Positions 7,511 to 11,535 of a stretch of 11,535 nucleotides of DNA are shown here, one piece after another. Source of the DNA: Nitrospinota bacterium (lineage in GTDB: Bacteria > UBA8248). Positions within the stretch are counted from its first letter, which is position 1. The number at the start of each line of letters is the position of its first letter. Below the pieces are notes generated by a model that was not told where the DNA came from, ran no database searches, and saw nothing but the letters and a program-made list of their open reading frames with translations. The stretch lies in NCBI GenBank assembly GCA_029937135.1, contig JAPYQX010000067.1, positions 1 through 11,535 of the forward strand, written 5' to 3'. A program made the translations under genes and the position numbers.

Positions 7511-8611
7511 TTAATCGCTCGAGGTGAACCGGCGCAGGGCTTTTTCATCTATTTCCACCCCGAGTCCAGGGCCTTCGGGGACTTTCACCATTCCGTTTTC
7601 GACCCGAAACCCTGTGACGATATCCACGTCGTGCCAGGCCGGCGCTTTTCCCGACTCATTGTAAACGATTACTGGTGTGGAGGCGAAAAGGTGCGCCGCC
7701 GCCGCGTCGATCAAGGCCCCCTGGATAACGCTGCCGCATAGGCCTTCGATGCCGTTCGCCTCGGCCAGGGCCGCAGCTTTTTTGCAGGGGAGGAGGCCGC
7801 CCTCCCTGTTCACCTTGATGTTGACGACATCGGCGGCGCGGCGGCGCATGAGCTCCGCCATGTAGTCGGGGCGCATGGACTCGTCCGCTCCGATTCGGAC
7901 GCAGGTGTTTCGCGTGATGAACTCCATCCCCTCCAGATCGTGTCCCGGAACGGGTTGCTCGACCATGGTGACATCGTATTCTTCAATCATGGCGCAAACC
8001 GAGATCGCCAGTTTCGGGGTCCACGAACAGTTGGCGTCCACGACGAGCATGGTCTCTCCGCCGACTGCGCCGCGAACCGCGCGAACGCGGGCCACGCTCG
8101 TTTTCACATCCCGGTTCATTTTCACCTTAAAAGCTTTCGTACCTTCGGCTTGCGCCGCGGCGGCGATTTCGGCGGTTTTCTCGGGAGATTCCAGGGGGAG
8201 AATATCGAAAGAGGGCATTTCGTCGCGAATTTTTCCGCCGAGGAGATTATAAACGGGTTGATCGAGAATCCGCCCTTGTAAATCATAGAGCGCACAATCG
8301 ATGGCCGATTTCGGAGCATAATGAAACGGAATGGCCGCTTCCATCTCAAGGTGGATGGATTCAATTTCAAACGGGTCTTTTCCCTTGAGGAGAGGGAGAA
8401 GGTAGTCGCCCAATACCTTGAATGCCGAGGCCTGGGTCTCACCCGTCGGAAAGGAACGGGGAGAGCCGCCGCCCCAACCCACCGCCCCTCCCGAGGCCGT
8501 AATTTTCACCACGACATCGCGGGAGTGGGTCTCAATCCGGTTGGCGTCTTTGTAAGGATGGTTGAGCGGAATGGATACCGGAATTGCCTCGACGCGTTCA
8601 ATATTCACCAT
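7511..8611 (-). CDS. Enolase-superfamily enzyme, muconate-lactonizing (MLE) subgroup
   Basis: A 366-aa cytosolic Mg2+-dependent enzyme. The N-terminal capping domain (about 1-125) is followed by the (beta/alpha)7-beta barrel. The catalytic KxK is in FKVK (K162, K164). Metal ligands are D192 (VVDAN), E218 (VEQP) and D243 (GADES), with the 26- and 25-residue spacing expected of the superfamily, and the second catalytic lysine is K266 in NIKVNREGG. These place it in the MLE subgroup, which includes cycloisomerases, dipeptide epimerases, o-succinylbenzoate synthases and racemases. The C-terminal specificity segment (around 315-330, YNESGKAPAWHDVD) lacks a DxD dipeptide-epimerase signature I would recognise, so the substrate is open. 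ATG 8611 has AGGGA (8617-8621) five bases upstream. No pathway partner is adjacent. Confidence 0.9.
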   Translation of the reverse strand: MVNIERVEAIPVSIPLNHPYKDANRIETHSRDVVVKITASGGAVGWGGGSPRSFPTGETQASAFKVLGDYLLPLLKGKDPFEIESIHLEMEAAIPFHYAPKSAIDCALYDLQGRILDQPVYNLLGGKIRDEMPSFDILPLESPEKTAEIAAAAQAEGTKAFKVKMNRDVKTSVARVRAVRGAVGGETMLVVDANCSWTPKLAISVCAMIEEYDVTMVEQPVPGHDLEGMEFITRNTCVRIGADESMRPDYMAELMRRRAADVVNIKVNREGGLLPCKKAAALAEANGIEGLCGSVIQGALIDAAAAHLFASTPVIVYNESGKAPAWHDVDIVTGFRVENGMVKVPEGPGLGVEIDEKALRRFTSSD

Positions 8612-8780
8612 GCGGGTCCCTTTCGCCCCCCCCCGGCCGGAAGGACCGAAGCAGATTTATTGAGCAAGTGTTTTGAGATTAGCCTGAATAGGCCGGCGAT
8701 TCCACTCCCTTGCGCCTTCCATACTGCCGGTCGGGATCGGCTGGTTTCCTGGGGGTGATCTTCTTGAATTCGGGACAAGG

Positions 8781-8809
8781 TTGCAAATCGCTCGATCTCG
8801 TGGTGTAAG
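8781..8809 (+). promoter_or_regulatory. Possible sigma-70 promoter for the 8874 gene
   Basis: TTGCAA (8781-8786) and TGTAAG (8804-8809) are separated by 17 bases, each matching four of six consensus positions. The leader to the ATG would be about 60 bases. It lies in the 262-bp divergent gap before the coiled-coil gene. That gap also contains a run of nine C (8626-8634) just before the enolase-superfamily gene's ribosome site; I see nothing else in it. Confidence 0.3.
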
Positions 8810-8873
8810 TGGGTTCCAGTAGCGACGGATTTTCAATATTCGGATGAATTTTTCTTTCCGCGGGGAAGGTTGT

Positions 8874-9629
8874 ATGACGGAATCACCTGGAGAGTTGGAT
8901 AATTTTCTGGGCGAGATCAAAGAGAGCCTGGGCGAAATCCTCCGCCAGCAAAAGACTCTCGGCGAACGCATGGAGAGCCTTGAAAATCGGTTCAATCAGC
9001 TTGAAACATTGAAGGAGGCCGATGACGCCAGTCAGGGCGTTTCCTACGACTACCGGATTTTAGAGCATTTTCGACGTTATACGATTCACGATTCCAAGGG
9101 TCATAAAGCCGAAATGATCAGCACCCGCCGTTGCCTGGCCCTTCGCGATCTTCCCGAGCTCAGGACCCGCTACCACACCGGGACAGGCAACCGGGAGGTG
9201 GAATACGCCTACCGTCTCATCGGCGAGGGCAAGGCGAGCGATGCCGGTTGGACCCCGCTCGAATTCAGCATCAACAGGGGCGCCGGGGCTGACTTTTCGG
9301 CCATTTTCTCTCTACCCCGGCCGGTTTTGAGCGGTGAGCTATTCGAGCTTCGGCACAAGATCGAGTTGATCGATTCCTTCAACACCCACAACGAATGGGT
9401 CAGCATGGTGATGGAGTACCCCACCGGAAAGTTCACCCTCGAGGTCATCCTCCCCGCTGATCGGATGATTCTCGGCACGCGCCGGGAGATCTCGGAAGGC
9501 GCCTCGCAGAGCTTTGACAAACGGCGGCTGGTGCCTCAAAAGGTTCCGGGCGAGAACCAGGTCTCGCTGGCCTGGACCGAGGAGAGCCCCGTGACGGGCA
9601 GGACCTACACCGTCTACTGGGAGTGGTAA
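8874..9629 (+). CDS. Coiled-coil protein with C-terminal beta-rich domain, function unknown
   Basis: A 251-aa soluble protein with no signal peptide or membrane segment. Residues about 9-48 form a strongly heptad-like acidic/basic coiled coil (LGEIKESLGEILRQQ...ERMESLENRFNQLETL), implying oligomerisation. Residues about 60-251 are rich in predicted beta strands and end in a TYTVYWEW strand, with a conserved-looking stretch DSFNTHNEWVSMVMEYPT near the middle. From memory this C-terminal half resembles an unnamed beta-sandwich domain found at the end of assorted signalling or DNA-binding proteins (pattern: DSF...S..V.YPT...L.v..P...W.W), but I cannot name a family. ATG 8874 is chosen because GGGGAAGG (8862-8869) lies four bases upstream; an in-frame ATG at 8844 has no ribosome site. 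It stands alone between a divergent gene and a repeat-filled gap. Confidence 0.8.
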   Translation: MTESPGELDNFLGEIKESLGEILRQQKTLGERMESLENRFNQLETLKEADDASQGVSYDYRILEHFRRYTIHDSKGHKAEMISTRRCLALRDLPELRTRYHTGTGNREVEYAYRLIGEGKASDAGWTPLEFSINRGAGADFSAIFSLPRPVLSGELFELRHKIELIDSFNTHNEWVSMVMEYPTGKFTLEVILPADRMILGTRREISEGASQSFDKRRLVPQKVPGENQVSLAWTEESPVTGRTYTVYWEW

Positions 9630-9718
9630 CCCTCTGGGTTGCTAACCCCCTGTGGGTGGTATTTCCCGGGTTGGCGGCCTCCAAGGCGGCCCCCAGGAGG
9701 AGTAGGGATAACCCGGGA
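9628..9718. other. Cluster of inverted repeats after the coiled-coil gene
   Basis: Starting at the stop codon, AACCC-TCT-GGGTT (9628-9640) is followed by a similar ACCCCC-TGT-GGGT hairpin. Then TCCCGGGTT (9664-9672) is matched exactly by AACCCGGGA (9710-9718) across 37 bases that include the direct repeat GGCGGCC...GGCGGCC. None has a long T-tract; ATTT follows the second hairpin. It may form a folded 3' region that stops or protects the transcript of the upstream gene. Confidence 0.4.
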
Positions 9719-9765
9719 TAATAGGCGTATTGCCGGATAAAAAGCATGAAAGTCCCCGCATCTCC

Positions 9766-9999
9766 GGTTTGACCGGTTTTCGCGATCCTCAAGCGGCGGA
9801 CGCCCCCGGTTCACGGGTTTTAATGATGCCCGGCGGTGCGGGTACTCCCGGTTTGACGGAATTTCGCGATGCCCGGCGGTGCGGGCACTCCTGGTGAAGC
9901 ATGTTGGTTTAACGGGATTTCGCGATCCTCAAGCGGCGGACGCCCCCAGTTTGACAGGTTTTAATGATGCGCGGAGCCCTCCGGTTTGACGGGGTTGTT
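9766..9999 (+). repeat. Degenerate 42-bp tandem repeat array (about six units)
   Basis: Units begin with GGTTTGACGG or a variant at 9766, 9808, 9850, 9906, 9948 and 9983, spacing 42, 42, 56 (with a 13-base insertion at 9893-9905), 42 and 35 bases. The last unit is partial. Each has a first half GGTTTGAC-GG-TTT...GAT and a second half in one of two forms: one containing CCTCAAGCGGCGGACGCC (units 1 and 4), the other GCCCGGCGGTGCGGG (units 2 and 3). Units 1-2 reappear as units 4-5 exactly 140 bases later, with 30 identical bases shared by units 1 and 4, so a higher-order duplication occurred. It is not a CRISPR: the second halves recur and the period is too regular. Function unknown; the array ends at the promoter region of the next gene. 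Confidence 0.8.
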
Positions 10000-10014
10000 T
10001 GAGATTTATTTCAT
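9986..10014 (+). promoter_or_regulatory. Possible sigma-70 promoter within the last repeat unit
   Basis: TTGACG (9986-9991, five of six) lies 17 bases before TTTCAT (10009-10014, four of six), which would place the start of transcription about 30 bases before the ATG at 10053. The -35 element is the TTTGAC core of the 42-bp repeat, so every repeat unit carries a similar -35-like hexamer. Confidence 0.35.
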
Positions 10015-10052
10015 CCATTGTTTTTCATCGTTCCCAACGCAGGAGATTTGAA

Positions 10053-10370
10053 ATGCTCGAGCAGACCAGCTTTTTAACCGAACTGACCGAAAACTGCGGG
10101 GCCGAGATCCTGCCCGATGGCCGCGTGAAGACCACCCGCGAGCAGCTCGAAAAGTGCGCCGCCACACGCGGAGCCAGCGTCAGCATCAGTCACTCGAAAA
10201 ACTTCGAGCTCAATACCCACGTTCCGACGATTACCGTCCGCCGCTTGGACAAAAAAGGCTCGAAAACCGAGACCGAAATTCTCTACTTCAATTACGAAGA
10301 CCAATCGGGCGACATCATCGCCGAAGACCCCGCCTTGTGGGGCCGCATCCCGATTCAGATTTTCGGCTAA
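10053..10370 (+). CDS. Small conserved-looking protein of unknown function (105 aa)
   Basis: I do not recognise a family. The product is soluble, mixed alpha/beta, with no signal peptide. Residues 1-40 look helical and contain two cysteines (C15, C35). Residues about 41-90 contain alternating strands (ASVSISHSKNFEL, PTITVRRL, TEILYFNYED), and the protein ends in IPIQIFG. ATG 10053 is fixed by a good AGGAG (10041-10045) seven bases upstream; extending to a TTG at 9999 would run into the repeat array. Its TAA shares a base with the ATG of the thioesterase gene (TAATG), so the two are very probably cotranscribed and translationally coupled. Codon use is strongly G/C-ending in both. This makes it a real gene rather than a chance frame. 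Confidence 0.8.
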   Translation: MLEQTSFLTELTENCGAEILPDGRVKTTREQLEKCAATRGASVSISHSKNFELNTHVPTITVRRLDKKGSKTETEILYFNYEDQSGDIIAEDPALWGRIPIQIFG

Positions 10371-10819
10371 TGGCGGACGCCCCCGCGCCGCGTGAGTGGA
10401 CCCCCGCTCTCATCCGCGAGCAGTTCGCCACCCGTCTCGGAACCCTTTTCAACGGCCACGTCGGAATCGAGCTTGTCGATGCCGGGCCCGGCTTCGCCCG
10501 ATTGCGCCTGCCCATCCGCGAGGAAATCCTCCAGCCCACCGGCGTTGTCCACGGGGGCGCCGTCGCCACCCTCGCCGACGTGACCGCCGGCGTCGCCGCC
10601 CACGTCTCCTACCCTCCCGGCACCGATATCGTCACCGTCGAGCTCAAGATCAACTTCCTCGCCGGGCTGCGCGAGGGCGTCCTCCTCAGCGAGGCCAAAC
10701 CGCTTCACATCGGGCGCCGCACCTCGGTCTGGGAGGTCCGCATCGACCACGACTCGGGCCGCCACGTCGCCTTCGCCTCGGGCACCTTCATGGTCGTCAA
10801 GGAAGCGCCCAAGGGATAG
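10370..10819 (+). CDS. PaaI-like hotdog-fold acyl-CoA thioesterase
   Basis: Hydrolyses acyl- or aryl-CoA thioesters in the cytosol; enzymes of this family commonly clear dead-end CoA esters. The 149-aa product has the size of a single hotdog domain. The family motif PTGVVHGGAVATLAD (56-70) is present, with H61-G62-G63 on the central helix and D70 at the position used as catalytic acid. The later strands VTVELKINFL and RTSVWEVRI complete the fold. The ATG at 10370 overlaps the upstream stop (TAATG) and has no separate ribosome site, so translation is likely coupled to the 105-aa orphan. The specific CoA substrate cannot be read from sequence. A strong terminator lies about 270 bases downstream. 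Confidence 0.9.
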   Translation: MADAPAPREWTPALIREQFATRLGTLFNGHVGIELVDAGPGFARLRLPIREEILQPTGVVHGGAVATLADVTAGVAAHVSYPPGTDIVTVELKINFLAGLREGVLLSEAKPLHIGRRTSVWEVRIDHDSGRHVAFASGTFMVVKEAPKG

Positions 10820-10833
10820 GCACTGGGTAAGGT

Positions 10834-10912
10834 GTCATTCTGAGCGCCAGCGAAAAATCTTCTGGCCGGGCGCAATTCTCTTTTCTCAAGCAGGCTTTTC
10901 GCTCAGAGCCAC
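10834..10912 (-). repeat. REP-like palindromic repeat, copy C
   Basis: In reverse complement this matches copies at 1814-1885 and 2060-2143: GCTTGAGAAAAGAGAATTGC through the right arm CGCTGGCGCTCAGAATGAC. The arm at 10834 is intact. The other arm (near 10890-10910) is shortened and carries CTGAGCGAAAAGCC in place of the full GTCATTCTGA... sequence. The core is nearly identical to copy B, about 9 kb away in opposite orientation. Confidence 0.8.
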
Positions 10913-11009
10913 CTCGCGGAGCCTGTCCTGAGCGCAGCCGAAGGGCTCGGAATAACAAGCCTCTTTTCATCCTGCCCACCGGACGTAGCTTAATGGGCTC
11001 GGAATGACA
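10913..11009. repeat. GCCTGTCCTGAGC / GGGCTCGGAATRACA repeat debris
   Basis: GGGCTCGGAATAACA (10943-10957) and GGGCTCGGAATGACA (10995-11009) are near-identical 15-mers, the first preceded by GAGCCTGTCCTGAGCGCAGC. This combination resembles, from memory, a common intergenic repeat of environmental bacteria, and its GGAATGACA end echoes the arm of the REP-like element. It abuts copy C, so the two may be one composite repeat. Confidence 0.5.
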
Positions 11010-11086
11010 GGCATCGGCGTTAACCGGCCATTCAGCCCTCATCTCATAAGTGAAGCGTACCCCCCCCTTGGGCACTAACACCCCCC

Positions 11087-11125
11087 CCCCGCGCTCATCC
11101 ATTGGGCGCGGGGTTTTTTGTTTTT
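11087..11125 (+). terminator. Rho-independent terminator
   Basis: CCCCGCGC (11087-11094) pairs exactly with GCGCGGGG (11106-11113) across an 11-base loop and is followed by TTTTTTGTTTTT (11114-11125). This is a textbook terminator on the plus strand, ending the orphan-thioesterase transcript and insulating the DUF1858 gene. Confidence 0.88.
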
Positions 11126-11132
11126 AGCGAGT

Positions 11133-11152
11133 TTGAAATGTGCTAATTTCAA
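11133..11152. promoter_or_regulatory. Operator-like inverted repeat TTGAAAT-N6-ATTTCAA
   Basis: An exact 7-bp inverted repeat with a 6-base spacer, eight bases after the terminator T-tract and about 45 bases before the DUF1858 start. It overlaps an extended -10-like TGTGCTAAT (11139-11147), where a bound regulator could block transcription. It does not fit the FNR spacing (TTGAT-N4-ATCAA), so the regulator is unknown. Confidence 0.4.
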
Positions 11153-11197
11153 GAGAGAAAGATTTATCCTTCCCGTTCTTTCATCGGAGTTCCAGTA

Positions 11198-11535
11198 ATG
11201 GCCCAAGCGTTTCCCATTGAACCATCCTCCAGGGTGGGTGAGTTGCTTGAGCGCTACCCCGAGCTCGAGGATGTCCTCATAGAGATGGCCCCGCCGTTCA
11301 AAAAGCTGAAAAATCCCTTCTTGAGAAAAAGCGTCGGGAAGGTGGCTACGCTGCGTCAGGCCGCCGCCGTCGGGCGCATTTCAGTCGAAAGCCTCGTCAA
11401 CCGGCTCCGGGCCGAGGCGGGCCAGGAACCTATGGTCTCAGGAGAAGCGGAAGATGGGGAGGAATATTTTTCAGATCAGACGGAGTGGTTCGATCCTTTG
11501 AGGGTCGTCGCGTCAATCGATGAATCCCGGTCCAC
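11198..11535 (+). CDS. DUF1858-domain protein, 3'-truncated by window edge
   Basis: An open frame of 112 codons runs to the window end. Residues about 5-70 match the DUF1858 pattern: FPIEPSSRVGELLERYPELEDVLIEMAPPF (split here by family position), then KNPFLRKSVGKVATLRQAA and a final helix ending VNRLRAEAG. DUF1858 is a small helical domain often found next to redox, hemerythrin-like, DUF438 or DUF2249 domains. After an acidic linker (about 76-93) the sequence turns to WFDPLRVVASIDE, which looks like the start of a DUF2249-type domain, so a DUF1858-DUF2249 fusion is inferred but the rest is outside the window. ATG 11198 has GGAG (11186-11189) eight bases upstream. The preceding terminator and dyad suggest its own promoter. 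Confidence 0.82.
   Translation, partial: MAQAFPIEPSSRVGELLERYPELEDVLIEMAPPFKKLKNPFLRKSVGKVATLRQAAAVGRISVESLVNRLRAEAGQEPMVSGEAEDGEEYFSDQTEWFDPLRVVASIDESRS

Larger units (their letters stand above)
10820..11197. other. Gene-free gap with repeats and terminator (378 bp)
   Basis: The gap lies between the thioesterase and DUF1858 genes. It holds REP-like copy C, a second repeat type (GGGCTCGGAATRACA twice), C-runs of eight (11060-11067) and ten (11081-11090), a rho-independent terminator and an inverted repeat upstream of the DUF1858 gene. A 101-aa minus-strand frame (10797-11102) is translated repeat sequence and is not a gene. Confidence 0.7.

Noticed and set aside
7129..7548. Small gene or pseudogene in the convergent gap (74-aa plus or 117-aa minus frames)
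   Set aside because: The plus frame starts with a TTG without a ribosome site. The minus frame overlaps the enolase-superfamily 3' end. Neither shows recognisable motifs.
9766..9999. CRISPR array
   Set aside because: Units are regularly spaced, but the would-be spacers recur between units (1 and 4, 2 and 3), repeats are degenerate and no cas gene is nearby. It is a tandem repeat.
10797..11102. 101-aa minus-strand frame
   Set aside because: It is a translation of REP-like copy C and adjacent repeats (for example LRLRSGQA), a common type of spurious prediction.
11133..11152. FNR/Dnr site upstream of the DUF1858 gene
   Set aside because: The half-sites TTGA and TCAA are 12 bases apart, not the six required for FNR-type boxes.

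Overview
The window looks like chromosomal DNA from a GC-rich Gram-negative bacterium. It holds ordinary housekeeping genes (aconitase, endonuclease III-type glycosylase, lytic transglycosylase, RlmN), an enolase-superfamily enzyme, a DUF1858-type protein and several dispersed palindromic repeats in the gaps. The peptidoglycan-cleaving enzyme with a membrane anchor and the repeat-rich gaps fit an uncultured proteobacterial or deltaproteobacterial-like lineage, but no marker in the window fixes the phylum. There are no rRNA, tRNA, transposase, integrase, phage or CRISPR genes.

Layout, left to right. 1-1557 (-): AcnA-type aconitase, N-terminal 519 residues, cut by the window edge. 1558-2239: gene-free gap with two copies of an ~80-bp palindromic REP-like element and other repeat debris. 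2240-3885 (-): a two-gene unit, an Nth-like glycosylase followed by a 10-TM DMT/EamA transporter, joined by a 4-base TTGA start/stop overlap. 4089-4919 (-): membrane-anchored SLT-family transglycosylase. 5173-5808 (-): HAD phosphatase of phosphoglycolate-phosphatase type, diverging from rlmN at 5913-7043 (+). 7044-7510: gene-free gap between convergent genes, containing a perfect TGTGA-N6-TCACA dyad. 7511-8611 (-): muconate-lactonizing-type enolase-superfamily enzyme. 8874-9629 (+): coiled-coil plus beta-rich protein of unknown function. 9630-10052: gene-free, with hairpins followed by a degenerate 42-bp tandem repeat array. 10053-10819 (+): a 105-aa orphan protein overlapping a PaaI-like hotdog thioesterase. 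10820-11197: a third REP-like copy, a strong rho-independent terminator and a dyad over a possible promoter. 11198-end (+): DUF1858 protein, cut by the window edge.

The genes do not form one pathway. Two pairs are probably cotranscribed (glycosylase-transporter; orphan-thioesterase) and the rest look like single-gene units. I found no convincing new multi-gene system. The items most worth a second look are the 42-bp repeat array, the coiled-coil/beta protein upstream of it, the 105-aa orphan coupled to a thioesterase, and the CRP-like dyad in a gap where no promoter is expected.
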